A stretch of DNA of 24,906 nt, from positions 1 to 24,906 of IMG/VR virus record IMGVR_UViG_3300043446_002209, one strand, 5' to 3'. Positions 6,154 through 13,782 of this stretch are shown here, in pieces; position 1 is the stretch's first letter, and the number at the start of each line of letters is the position of its first letter. This DNA is from a virus. The translations under genes were made by a program, and so were the position numbers. Under the pieces are notes generated by a model. The model did not search any database. It worked only from the letters and a program-made list of their open reading frames with translations, and was not told the DNA's origin.

Positions 6154-6478
6154 TCCAATAAGTCAGATTGATATCGAGAATGAACTTATTCGGTTACTCG
6201 GAGACCTTGAGTCAGAGACTGAAGCATTTGAAGTTCTCGCGATTGATGCTTCTAAAAAAGAAGCACTTTATAAGTCAAATTGGGCGAAAGAATATCTTTC
6301 TGCAAAGGGTTCTATTAAAGAGCGAGAATCATGGGCTGATTACAAGATGGACGAAATGGCCTATGACTTCAAAATTGCAGAAGCGCTAGTTAAGACAAAG
6401 CGTGAAAAACTCACGTCATTGCGTACCGCCATTGATGCTATGCGGACACTTAACGCAAATGTTAGGGTTCAAGTATGA
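6137..6478 (+). CDS. small helical phage protein, unknown function
   Basis: The product has 113 residues. It starts at TTG and overlaps the resolvase by 17 bases. Charged, helical sequence runs throughout: IDIENELIRLLGDLESETEAFE, then ALYKSNWAKEYLSAKGSIKERESWADY, then two helices ending RTAIDAMRTLNANVRVQV. The arrangement of an N-terminal acidic helix, a YKxxWAKxxL motif, a GSIKERE turn and a C-terminal RxLNANVR segment resembles a widespread family of small proteins from replication or recombination modules of phages of Gram-positive bacteria. I know no established biochemical role. The stop overlaps the next start (ATGA at 6475-6478). Confidence 0.8.
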   Translation: MLKTNNPISQIDIENELIRLLGDLESETEAFEVLAIDASKKEALYKSNWAKEYLSAKGSIKERESWADYKMDEMAYDFKIAEALVKTKREKLTSLRTAIDAMRTLNANVRVQV

Positions 6479-6786
6479 GACTCAGCAAAAATGGATTGAA
6501 ATTATTCCCGAATCGACTTACTAAATCCTGGATTAAAACGATTGACGGGAGTACGAAATCTTATACAGAATTTCGCTCACAAATAACTGAAGCACTTGGC
6601 TGCCCATGGAATACAGCTCCCAAAAACATCGATGAATTTATCGAAGTCTGTGATGCTCGCGCCAAATGGGAAAAAGAAAACAATGCCTCAGCACCATTGA
6701 ATTGGAGCTGCATAATCTCGCACTCATTATTTGAAGATATGGCTAGAGAAGTAAAGGAATTACGCAATGCCAAACGGAATACATGA
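6475..6786 (+). CDS. hypothetical phage protein
   Basis: This 103-residue protein belongs to no family I can name. The N-terminus is basic (MRLSKNGLKLFPNRLTKSW). The middle contains SYTEFRSQITEALGCPW and FIEVCDARAKWEKENN, probably helical. It overlaps its upstream neighbour by 4 bases and the ParB-like gene downstream by 20 bases, so it is part of one translationally coupled series. The overlaps and the lack of a better frame support it as a real gene. Confidence 0.75.
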   Translation: MRLSKNGLKLFPNRLTKSWIKTIDGSTKSYTEFRSQITEALGCPWNTAPKNIDEFIEVCDARAKWEKENNASAPLNWSCIISHSLFEDMAREVKELRNAKRNT

Positions 6787-7546
6787 ATCCTTACTGCCTC
6801 TTGCGGTAGATATTGAAACGTTGCAACTTCTTGATGGAAATCCACGCATTGGTGATGTTGATGCAATCATGGCTTCATACCAAGAATTTGGACAGGTCAA
6901 GCCAATAGTTGCTAAAAAGAATGATGATGGTACCGCAACGGTTATTGCTGGAAACCACCAGTTACAGGCTGCAACAATGCTTGGCTGGGACAAAATAGCT
7001 GTTGTATTCCTTGATGCAGATGATAAGCGTGCAGTGGCATTCGCAATAGCCGATAACCGAACAATGGAGCTTGGCTACACAGAACCTGAATTGTTAGAAG
7101 GGCTGCTTACTGAAATTAGTGACTTCTATCCGGAGCTTCTTGAAGGTCTTGGGTGGGATGAATTTGATATGGCCGAAATCGGTTACGAATCGAACAGAGG
7201 GGCATCTGATTTAGTTGATACTGGTGCGTATGTTCCGCCAGTAATTACCGCAGTTCCCGTAGAGCAACCACAGAGAGTCCTCCATGTCGCTGAAGATAAC
7301 TCTGGAGAACGCCGTATCGTTGCTGACCCAACCGCAAATCAGGCTGACGTAGCCGTTCGTGGCTCAACAGTTTCCGGAACAAATGCTCCACAAGCTGTTG
7401 TCCAGTACACGATTGTGTTTGACAACCCGCAACAGCAGACAAAATGGTACGACTTTATTAAGTGGCTCAAATCAGATGCCGGAACAGATGGCGGAACCAC
7501 TGCAGAGCGCCTAATCAATTTCATTGAGGACCATACGCCAGCATGA
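6767..7546 (+). CDS. ParB/Srx-type N-domain protein (first of two)
   Basis: The 259-residue protein has an N-terminal ParB/sulfiredoxin-like domain: NPRIGDVDAIMASYQEFGQVKPIV (25-48), VIAGNHQLQAATMLGW (59-74), and AFAIADNRTMELG (91-103). The position that is usually GERR or GHxR in ParB box II reads GNHQ here, so the usual arginine for CTP/phosphate contact is absent. Residues about 104-145 are acidic and helical. The C-terminal 110 residues have no recognisable domain, with a low-complexity part near 170-205. In phages and in the IbrB/IbrA pair such domains lie next to PAPS-reductase-like genes, exactly as here: the stop overlaps the start of the next gene by 4 bases (ATGA at 7543-7546). Biochemical activity (nuclease, NTPase or other) cannot be read from sequence. 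Confidence 0.85.
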   Translation: MPNGIHESLLPLAVDIETLQLLDGNPRIGDVDAIMASYQEFGQVKPIVAKKNDDGTATVIAGNHQLQAATMLGWDKIAVVFLDADDKRAVAFAIADNRTMELGYTEPELLEGLLTEISDFYPELLEGLGWDEFDMAEIGYESNRGASDLVDTGAYVPPVITAVPVEQPQRVLHVAEDNSGERRIVADPTANQADVAVRGSTVSGTNAPQAVVQYTIVFDNPQQQTKWYDFIKWLKSDAGTDGGTTAERLINFIEDHTPA

Positions 7547-8682
7547 CCCGCCAAAGAATGTTCCTTGACATGAGTTGCGTTGAGGCAGCTCGTCAGAGGA
7601 TACGCCATGTGTATGACACATTCGATACTGTCTGTGTTCAGTTTTCTGGCGGAAAAGATTCAACTGCAGTTCTGTATCTTGCAAAAGAAGTTCATGACGA
7701 ACGAGGCCTTGGACCAGTAAAAGTCATCTTTAGAGATGAAGAGATGGTCAGTCCATCTGTAGTCGAATATGTTGAAAAGGTCAGAAACTATGACTGGGTT
7801 GATATGGAATGGTATTGCCTTCCATACCCAGCAGAGATATGGGTTCTCGGTACTCGGGTAACTACTCTTTTATGGAGCAATATTAGAAAAGAAATGGGCA
7901 CTCTCGTACGGGATATGCCTCCGTGGGCTATTCACGGTGGTCATTTTGGTCTCAGTCACGATGTCTCACTTCCTGAACAAACCGACTATTACACAATGCA
8001 AGGCAAGGTTGGAAACGTTGCTTTCATAACCGGAGTTCGCGCCAGCGAATCAATGGTTCGCTATAGGTCCATAGTTCAAAAACTTCACGAAAACTATATT
8101 GTCACTCCATACAAACTAAAGCGCGGAATCCCGCTGAAGTTCGCAAAAGTCATTTATGACTGGAATACGGATGATGTTTTTAAATTCATTGCTGAAGAGC
8201 ACGGAGCAGAATTCTGCGAATACTATGACCTTGCTGCGCTAACTGGCAGCAATACGCGAGTCGGCATTCCACTACATAGCGTTGCAATTCGTCGCATAGG
8301 TGATGTTGTGGCTACTGAACCCGAATTTTACGACAGATTGTTCGAGTGCTTCCCAGAGGTAGATGCCCAAAGGAGATGGTGGCCAGATTTTGATATTGAA
8401 AAATTAATATCTGGTTATTCTAAATATGGTTTTGCTGGTGCTGGTTATTTTATAAATGATTATATGATTGGTGAAATTAGACAACGGGATGCCAGAGCAT
8501 ATGTAGCACGATTTAGAAAAAAGCATCTGGAGGACCCATACGGCTATCCGGTCAGTTGGCTAATACGAAACCTTGCACTTAATGACATAGATGTCAATTC
8601 TCCAACCCCGGTTGGACCAAGGACGCGAGCAAATACAGTTCGGATAATTGAGGCAGAAAGAGAAGATTCTGATGGATATTAA
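7543..8682 (+). CDS. PAPS reductase-like PP-loop protein (IbrA/DndC-type)
   Basis: The product has 379 residues. The PP-loop SGGKDS at residues 35-40 follows a hydrophobic strand (TVCVQF) and marks the adenine nucleotide alpha-hydrolase fold. FRDEEMVSPSVVEYVE (63-78) corresponds to the acidic stretch of IbrA-like proteins, and ITGVRASESMVRYRS (162-176) is the second substrate/nucleotide motif. YDWNTDDVFKFI is the conserved motif of the reductase group. True PAPS reductases end in an ECGLH motif with the catalytic Cys, which I do not see. Sulfate reduction is therefore unlikely; adenylation or thiolation-type chemistry, or regulation, is more likely. It is sandwiched between two ParB-like genes with 4- and 11-base overlaps. 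DndC-like DNA modification is one conceivable role but no other dnd genes are present. Confidence 0.88.
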   Translation: MTRQRMFLDMSCVEAARQRIRHVYDTFDTVCVQFSGGKDSTAVLYLAKEVHDERGLGPVKVIFRDEEMVSPSVVEYVEKVRNYDWVDMEWYCLPYPAEIWVLGTRVTTLLWSNIRKEMGTLVRDMPPWAIHGGHFGLSHDVSLPEQTDYYTMQGKVGNVAFITGVRASESMVRYRSIVQKLHENYIVTPYKLKRGIPLKFAKVIYDWNTDDVFKFIAEEHGAEFCEYYDLAALTGSNTRVGIPLHSVAIRRIGDVVATEPEFYDRLFECFPEVDAQRRWWPDFDIEKLISGYSKYGFAGAGYFINDYMIGEIRQRDARAYVARFRKKHLEDPYGYPVSWLIRNLALNDIDVNSPTPVGPRTRANTVRIIEAEREDSDGY

Positions 8683-9220
8683 ATACGTAAACGTATCTGA
8701 ATTAGTTATTCCGGACTGGCGTTGCACATATATTCTACGTCCAGACCTTATGGTTATCTCTTCTTCATTGTCTGAGTATGGTTTTATACAGCCAATACAT
8801 ATACGCCGTGGAACAAATGAAGTGATTGATGGTTCAGAACGTGTGAAGCTTACGCTCAATGTCAAGCAAATAAATAAAAAAACTGGTGGTGTCATTCCAG
8901 TAATCGAGCATGATATTGATTCTCTATCCGCAATAATGATGCATCTTCAACTCAATAGGGGCAGGGGGATGATTATGGCGAAGAAAATGTCAGACGCCAT
9001 AAAGAAATTGTATTTGTCAGGAAAATATGAAGCTCGCCATTTTGATTCAATGCTCTGCATGAAGCGAGAAGAAATTCAATTAATGCTTAACGGTTCTCTT
9101 TTAAAAACTAGAAATATCCCAGAACATACATATTCAAGAGCGTGGGTGCCCGTAGAAGCACCGCCTGGAACAATTGATGGCGGGCAAATCATAGAAAGAC
9201 CGCCCAATTCGGATAGGTGA
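8672..9220 (+). CDS. ParB-like protein (second), N-domain plus helical DNA-binding part
   Basis: From ATG 8672 the protein is 182 residues. VNVSELVIPDW (7-17) and LMVISSSLSEYGFIQPIHIRR (26-46) form the first ParB segment. EVIDGSERVKLTL (50-62) is the GERR-like box. IMMHLQLNRGRGMIMAKKMSDAIKKL (88-113) resembles ParB box III and its following helices, and RHFDSMLCMKREEIQLMLNGSL (122-143) looks like the helix-turn-helix. This ParB is thus closer to classical ParB than the first copy. A longer version from TTG 8648 is less likely. The gene overlaps the PAPS-reductase-like gene by 11 bases. A promoter-like site follows immediately, suggesting the end of the operon. Confidence 0.85.
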   Translation: MDIKYVNVSELVIPDWRCTYILRPDLMVISSSLSEYGFIQPIHIRRGTNEVIDGSERVKLTLNVKQINKKTGGVIPVIEHDIDSLSAIMMHLQLNRGRGMIMAKKMSDAIKKLYLSGKYEARHFDSMLCMKREEIQLMLNGSLLKTRNIPEHTYSRAWVPVEAPPGTIDGGQIIERPPNSDR

Positions 9221-9221
9221 A

Positions 9222-9248
9222 TTTACTAAATACCGATAATGCTATAAT
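9222..9248 (+). promoter_or_regulatory. promoter-like sequence before the connector/tail module
   Basis: TTTACT (9222-9227) and a perfect TATAAT (9243-9248) are separated by 15 bases. Transcription would start near 9255, about 28 bases before the ATG at 9284. It lies at the boundary between the ParB cassette and the structural genes, where a late promoter is expected. The spacer is shorter than optimal. Confidence 0.5.
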
Positions 9249-9283
9249 TTGCTCTACTTTACTCTCTACAAAGTGAGGCAAAT

Positions 9284-9826
9284 ATGCCAGGCGTACGCTG
9301 GGGAAATGACATTACGGATGAAGCAGCGCTTCGCGTAGAAAATATTGATGCTTTGGAGAGGGAGCTATCCAATCCAAAAATTGGAAAAGAGAGACAAGCT
9401 AATTTATTGAAAACACTTGCTGACGTTCGGGCAGAGACTAAGTCTGTATTTGGTTCGGAGCGCGGGGCAAGGAGTTTAGCTAAATTCGCAACTTACGATG
9501 GTGGAACCGTCGAGGCCCCAAATGGCGTTACATATAAATCTCGGCCAAAACTTTCTAAATCTGCTCATAGAATTGCTGCTCGCGCTGGTGCAACCCAGGG
9601 AGGAAATCCGCTTGGTACATCAAGCTACAACGCAGGACGAACCGCACGTACTTCAGCACGCAACCCCGTCGGCCGCGAGGGGGCAAGTCCGCTTAGAGCA
9701 ACAAGCGAACGGTTGAGAGAGCAGGATGCTGCAAGAAGAATTGACAATGCAGGTCGCGGAATGCGTGCAGATAGTAGAACTGGGCGTGTAAATACATCAA
9801 ATAAGAAAAAGCCAAAAACTTCGTAA
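9284..9826 (+). CDS. basic hypothetical protein before the connector genes
   Basis: This 180-residue protein is unrecognised. The first 70 residues contain a charged helical part (ALRVENIDALERELSN; ANLLKTLADVRAETK). Then comes YDGGTVEAPNGVTYKSRPK (about 71-89). The C-terminal half is rich in Arg, Ala, Gly and Ser (for example GREGASPLRATSERLREQD) and ends in Lys (NKKKPKTS), so it is probably disordered and strongly basic. GTGAGG lies 7-8 bases before the ATG. Being first after the promoter-like site and next to the connector gene suggests a minor virion or assembly protein, and the basic tail would suit DNA contact inside the head; this is inference. Confidence 0.75.
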   Translation: MPGVRWGNDITDEAALRVENIDALERELSNPKIGKERQANLLKTLADVRAETKSVFGSERGARSLAKFATYDGGTVEAPNGVTYKSRPKLSKSAHRIAARAGATQGGNPLGTSSYNAGRTARTSARNPVGREGASPLRATSERLREQDAARRIDNAGRGMRADSRTGRVNTSNKKKPKTS

Positions 9827-9839
9827 CCGGAGGTGACTG

Positions 9840-10490
9840 ATGTTGGTCACCGTTTCTGACCTAACAAACTACATGGACATCCGTTTTAGCCTGCGCCAGC
9901 AGGACGCGGCTGAGATGGTTCTTGCCGGATTGCAGAATGAGCTAGAGGCTTTTTTACGTCGTCCTATAGAGGTGGAGGAATTCACCGAGGAATACGTCCT
10001 TCCATCTAGCCAGCACGGTGTGCCCATGGGCACATTCTTAAGCATGCCCAACAGCTACATGTACAGCGACTCGTTCTATCGAACAAATCCGGTTGACAAC
10101 ATGCTTTACGCGGAACCACCAAACACTATTTACCTCCGCAACTCACCAGTAGTTTCTGTATCTTCCGTAGTGGTAAAGCCACAACATGGCAATATACGTA
10201 CATTAACGGTAAATAATGATTATGTCGTTCGTAGATACGGAATTGACTACTTCTATGGGTTTGATAATGACCTAGTAACAATTACGTATACGGCTGGAAT
10301 AGATGGCGCGAATATCCCAATGTTTAAATTACTGATATTACGCGCAGCCACGAGAGAAATGCAGAACATGCATGATGATGTTGTGGGCGTAAAGGACCTT
10401 AATACCCGCAACGTTGCACCATTAATTACTGGATTCCTAGATTCAGAACTTAACTCTGTTAGAAAGTACAGAAGAGTTAGAGTTGCTTAA
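9840..10490 (+). CDS. head-tail connector (adaptor) protein
   Basis: The 216-residue product looks like the first connector that binds below the portal (gp6/gp15-type adaptor). The N-terminus LVTVSDLTNYMDIRFSLRQQDAAEMVLAGLQNELEAFLRRPI (2-43) has the typical pattern of two helices ending in a Leu-x-Arg-Pro motif. A beta-rich middle follows (IYLRNSPVVSVSSVVV, then LVTITYTAGID), then a C-terminal helix (LLILRAATREMQNM) and an Arg-rich end. This order matches connector proteins of HK97-like heads. GGAGGTG lies 6 bases before the ATG. The next gene starts directly after its stop. Confidence 0.75.
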   Translation: MLVTVSDLTNYMDIRFSLRQQDAAEMVLAGLQNELEAFLRRPIEVEEFTEEYVLPSSQHGVPMGTFLSMPNSYMYSDSFYRTNPVDNMLYAEPPNTIYLRNSPVVSVSSVVVKPQHGNIRTLTVNNDYVVRRYGIDYFYGFDNDLVTITYTAGIDGANIPMFKLLILRAATREMQNMHDDVVGVKDLNTRNVAPLITGFLDSELNSVRKYRRVRVA

Positions 10491-10952
10491 ATGACAACAG
10501 TAATAGTTGAAGTAGATATCAATATAAAGAATGCCAAGGAGATGATGGACCGCATCTCCAAAAATGCACGCGATATGCGTCCGGTCTGGAAATATGCCAA
10601 AAGGGAGCTAGAGGTAGCGTTTACAACCAACTTCCTTAGTGGCGGAAGTTTGGTCCCCGGAGGATGGGCCCCATTGGATAGGGGATACGCGGCATGGAAG
10701 GCAGTACATTTCCCAGGAGCTAGAAAGCTCGTTATAGATGGACGACTCTTTAAAAGCGTTGCGGACCTTGACTCTCCTGCTGTTAATAAAATTACGCCTC
10801 TTAGTGCCGAATTTGGAACAGATGTTGAATATGCAAAGTTCCATCAATATGGAACTACAAAGATGCCGGCCCGTAAAATCATCTTTGAGCCCAAGGGATT
10901 TGCTAGAGACATAGCCCGTAAAGCAAAAGAACACATACTTAGCGAGGACTGA
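10491..10952 (+). CDS. tail completion / virion morphogenesis protein (Mu gpG-like)
   Basis: The protein has 153 residues. The segment EYAKFHQYGTTKMPARKIIFEP (about 114-135) is the signature of the phage virion morphogenesis and HK97 gp10-like families, in which (F/Y)HQxG and PARxF are conserved. WAPLDRGYAAWKAVHFPGARKLVIDGRLFKSV in the middle is also typical (a Lys-Leu...Gly-x-Leu motif after the WxPL). These proteins sit at the head-tail junction and complete tail or neck assembly. It lies between the connector and the probable tail terminator, which fits this job. Confidence 0.8.
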   Translation: MTTVIVEVDINIKNAKEMMDRISKNARDMRPVWKYAKRELEVAFTTNFLSGGSLVPGGWAPLDRGYAAWKAVHFPGARKLVIDGRLFKSVADLDSPAVNKITPLSAEFGTDVEYAKFHQYGTTKMPARKIIFEPKGFARDIARKAKEHILSED

Positions 10953-10953
10953 A

Positions 10954-11613
10954 ATGGCTGATGCTCCTGGCTACTTCTTAATGAACGGTTCGCATATGGC
11001 CAAGGCCTATGTGAATGACTACCTAAAAACGGACATCCCCGTTCGTCTAGTTGATTACAGAAATGGTTGGCAGGTAGATGATATCCACCTTCCAACACCA
11101 GAAGAGTTCATAACCTACGAACCTCTTGCAATAGATGCTTGGCCAACGGTTATAACAGTCGCGATATCTACCAGCAAATTCGACAGATTCGGACATTTTG
11201 GGGCCGACCCGACATATCGAGTTTCCTATCAGATGCGTACATATGTATGGGTACGAACCGAGGGAAATGAAGAAGTAACCCTTATGCGTGACCGTTTAGC
11301 AACTGTCCTGCGTGCTGCACTTCTTGACTATCCGTGTCTGAAGGCTTATGACGCACGAACATCGTTCAGGGCAATGATTGATGAAGGAACAATGTCAGAA
11401 GAATTTTCCGACATCACTTTACTTAAGGGCGACAGGTCGATGGCGGGTGCATACATTGGCTACACCTTAGATATAGATGAAATTGTTGCACGTAGAAATA
11501 TCGGCACAGTTAACCAGATTGGCCTCACATTTCTATCTGCATCACCAGAAGAAGCACTATCCGTATCTGATGAATCAACGCTTCCGGTTGCTGCAAGTGT
11601 CAATATTTCGTAG
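10954..11613 (+). CDS. probable tail terminator / neck protein
   Basis: This 219-residue protein starts one base after the previous stop. PTVITVAISTSKFDRFG (about 64-80) followed by TYRVSYQMRTYVWVRT (87-102), VTLMRDRLATVLRAALLDYP (108-127) and AYIGYTLDIDEIVAR (165-179) give the beta-beta-helix-beta order of tail terminator proteins, which cap the tail and bind the neck. The family cannot be named with certainty from sequence alone. Its position, between the completion protein and the sheath, is where the terminator gene lies in many myophages. A 113-base gap follows before the sheath. Confidence 0.6.
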   Translation: MADAPGYFLMNGSHMAKAYVNDYLKTDIPVRLVDYRNGWQVDDIHLPTPEEFITYEPLAIDAWPTVITVAISTSKFDRFGHFGADPTYRVSYQMRTYVWVRTEGNEEVTLMRDRLATVLRAALLDYPCLKAYDARTSFRAMIDEGTMSEEFSDITLLKGDRSMAGAYIGYTLDIDEIVARRNIGTVNQIGLTFLSASPEEALSVSDESTLPVAASVNIS

Positions 11614-11726
11614 CAACTATTTACATTATTCTTTTTAAAGTTGCATCAAAAAATCGTTTGTCATCTGTACAATATAAAACGTTGGATGGGATTTATCCCC
11701 ACGACATGAGTCAATAGGAAGGTCTT

Positions 11727-13220
11727 ATGCCAGGCGTAGTCATCTCCACAGCAGTAAGAACAGGACCATCAGCAGATACGGTTCGCGAAACGTCACAGCT
11801 ATTTGTCGTCGGCTTGGCCGAGCGTGGTCCATCAAATGAAGCTGTTTTGGTTGAGAGCCTTCAGGACTTTGAATTTAAGTTTGGCGAATATATCGCAGCA
11901 TCTTACCTTCACCCAACAATCGAAACATTCTTCGAAGAGGGCGGCACCCGTGCTTATGTATCGCGCGTTGTAGGTGGTGACGCAACATCTGGTACAAAGA
12001 ATCTAAATGGTGTTCTTTCGCAGTCTGGCTCAACAGTTCTTACGCTCGATGCAAATGGTGCAGGCGACTGGAGCCACAATGTCACAGTAACAGTAGAACA
12101 CATTGTTACAAACGTTAGTTTCAGAGTCAAGCTCTACTACAACGGTGACATTGTTTACAACACTGGAACTGTTACTTCGGTTGCGCAAGCTGCTGGTCGA
12201 ATCAATACAAACGTAGTTGCCTCAAAGTACGTAACCGCAACTCCAGCATCATACGCAACAACAATTCCTGCCGCAGTAACAGGTCAAGCTCTCACGGCGG
12301 GAGATTCAGACAACGGTGCAGTAACAGATTCAGACCTCATTGCTGGACTGGACCTCTTTAACGATGCGCTTGGTGCTGGTGCTGTATGTATTCCTGATGC
12401 AGAAGTTGCAGAGGGCAATACTGACTACACAGTGTCGGAAGCTCTGATTGCACATGCCAATTCAAATAATAGAATTGCCATTCTTCACTCAGCCCAGAAT
12501 GACTCTGCTGCTGACGTAAAGGATAAGTCAACTGCGCTTCAGACGGTAGAAAATGCTGAACATGCAGCAATCTACTACCCATGGATTTCAATCCCAACGT
12601 CAATAACTGGCATCACACGCTCAATACCGGCTGACGGTTATGTAGCTGCAAAGCGCGCAATGGCCCACAATACAGCCGGTCCACACACGCCAGCAGCTGG
12701 TGTTATGTCAGCATCCCAGTTTGTATCTGCAACAGAGACGGATATCAGCAAGGCAGTCGGTGACGACCTTGATGAGAATGGCGTAAATGCAATTCGTGTC
12801 ATCCAAAACAGCATTCGCATCTACGGTGCGCGCTCGCTTTCAGCAGATGTCGAAAACTTCCGCTATATCACAACCCAAGATATCGTGAATAGCGTTGTTG
12901 TAGAAGCTCAGCGTTCACTGGAAGACTTGGTCTTCAGCGCAATTGATGGTCGCGACACGATTTACTCAAATATCTCATCACGCCTTACAGCAATATGCGC
13001 ACGCATGAAAGACCTCGGAGCACTCTTCGAGGCACGCCAGGCTGATGGAAAGCTCATCGACCGTGGATACACGGTTCGCTGTGATGCAACTCTTAACCCA
13101 ATCTCGCAACTTGCCGGAGGAACGGTTAAGGCAAAAGTTGGTCTCCGCACAAGCACGGTCGGTGACAAAATCGAAGTCGAAATTACAAAGTCCAACCTAA
13201 CAGCTAGCGTTGTTCAGTAA
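11727..13220 (+). CDS. contractile tail sheath protein
   Basis: The 497-residue protein is the contracting outer tube of the tail. Typical sheath motifs are FVVGLAERGP (26-35) near the N-terminus, FFEEGGTRAYVSRVVG (68-83), and a C-terminal domain with IRIYGARSLS, VVEAQRSLEDLVFSAI, a GYTVRCDATLNP segment and the final KVGLRTSTVGDKIEVEI strands that form the inter-subunit mesh. A variable domain inserted between about residues 95 and 190 is Thr/Val-rich and probably exposed. AGGAAGG lies 5-6 bases before the ATG. The upstream 113-base gap (11614-11726) is AT-rich, with TACAATATAAA at 11668-11678 as a possible -10 region but no convincing -35. Confidence 0.95.
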   Translation: MPGVVISTAVRTGPSADTVRETSQLFVVGLAERGPSNEAVLVESLQDFEFKFGEYIAASYLHPTIETFFEEGGTRAYVSRVVGGDATSGTKNLNGVLSQSGSTVLTLDANGAGDWSHNVTVTVEHIVTNVSFRVKLYYNGDIVYNTGTVTSVAQAAGRINTNVVASKYVTATPASYATTIPAAVTGQALTAGDSDNGAVTDSDLIAGLDLFNDALGAGAVCIPDAEVAEGNTDYTVSEALIAHANSNNRIAILHSAQNDSAADVKDKSTALQTVENAEHAAIYYPWISIPTSITGITRSIPADGYVAAKRAMAHNTAGPHTPAAGVMSASQFVSATETDISKAVGDDLDENGVNAIRVIQNSIRIYGARSLSADVENFRYITTQDIVNSVVVEAQRSLEDLVFSAIDGRDTIYSNISSRLTAICARMKDLGALFEARQADGKLIDRGYTVRCDATLNPISQLAGGTVKAKVGLRTSTVGDKIEVEITKSNLTASVVQ

Positions 13221-13234
13221 CGGAGGAATAAACA

Positions 13235-13717
13235 ATGGCAAAGGTATCTCAGAGGCAAGTACTAGCTTCAATTGCTCCGCCAACTGGCGTCACTGCTCCA
13301 AAATGGGAAAAGTTCTTATTTGCTCAGGTCTCCGGTGGTGAAATCACGGCAAACGTCGAAAAGATTTATGAGGGCGGCAAGCTTCGCCCAACAATAATCT
13401 GCGCACCTTCTGAAGTTGGTGACGTAACTCTTACTGCTCACTACGATAACGACCTAACAACAAACGAAGACGGCGTTAATGGCCTTGGTATCGAGGCAAA
13501 GCTCAATGCCCTCCGCCCCCTCGTTGGCCGCGTTACATATGACATCACCGTAAGCTCATACGACTGCGACCTTGGTGCGCCGGTTACTGGAACGGCCCGT
13601 CTTTACAAGTCTGCTCTTCTTGTTGGCATTACCGAGCCGGATGGTGACTCGTCGTCTGGTGCTCCGGCAACATTTGCCCTGACATTTGCGGTATCAGACG
13701 TAACTCGCGCTGCCTAA
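13235..13717 (+). CDS. tail tube protein
   Basis: The product has 160 residues, a normal length for the inner tube of a contractile tail. The sequence is beta-rich and acidic: KFLFAQVSGGEITANVEKIYEGGK (about 27-50) is the tube loop region, followed by GDVTLTAHYDN (61-71), GRVTYDITVSSYD (92-104) and a final strand PATFALTFAVSDV (143-155). It directly follows the sheath, with CGGAGGA about 8 bases before its ATG. The order sheath, tube, chaperone, tape measure is standard in myophages and supports the call. Confidence 0.88.
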   Translation: MAKVSQRQVLASIAPPTGVTAPKWEKFLFAQVSGGEITANVEKIYEGGKLRPTIICAPSEVGDVTLTAHYDNDLTTNEDGVNGLGIEAKLNALRPLVGRVTYDITVSSYDCDLGAPVTGTARLYKSALLVGITEPDGDSSSGAPATFALTFAVSDVTRAA

Positions 13718-13746
13718 TAACTAACTTTTCTTTAAACTGTTAGTTA
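13718..13746. repeat. AT-rich perfect inverted repeat after the tube gene
   Basis: TAACTAAC (13718-13725) and GTTAGTTA (13739-13746) are perfect complements around a 13-base loop that carries TTTTCTTT. The stem starts right after the tube stop codon. It could be a weak terminator or processing hairpin that lowers expression of the chaperone relative to the abundant tube protein. The stem is poor in GC and no T run follows, so a full terminator is unlikely. Confidence 0.4.
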
Positions 13747-13782
13747 CAATCGGATACGGGATGCTGTGTTAGATTTTGCCTC

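Noticed and set aside
8648-8671. TTG start for the second ParB-like protein
   Set aside because: ATG 8672 is eight codons downstream and leads directly into the conserved ParB strand; the TTG would lengthen the overlap without adding conserved residues.
7543-8682. True sulfate-assimilation PAPS reductase
   Set aside because: The C-terminal ECGLH-type catalytic cysteine motif of PAPS reductases is not seen and no other cysteine-synthesis gene is nearby; the protein fits the IbrA-like group better.
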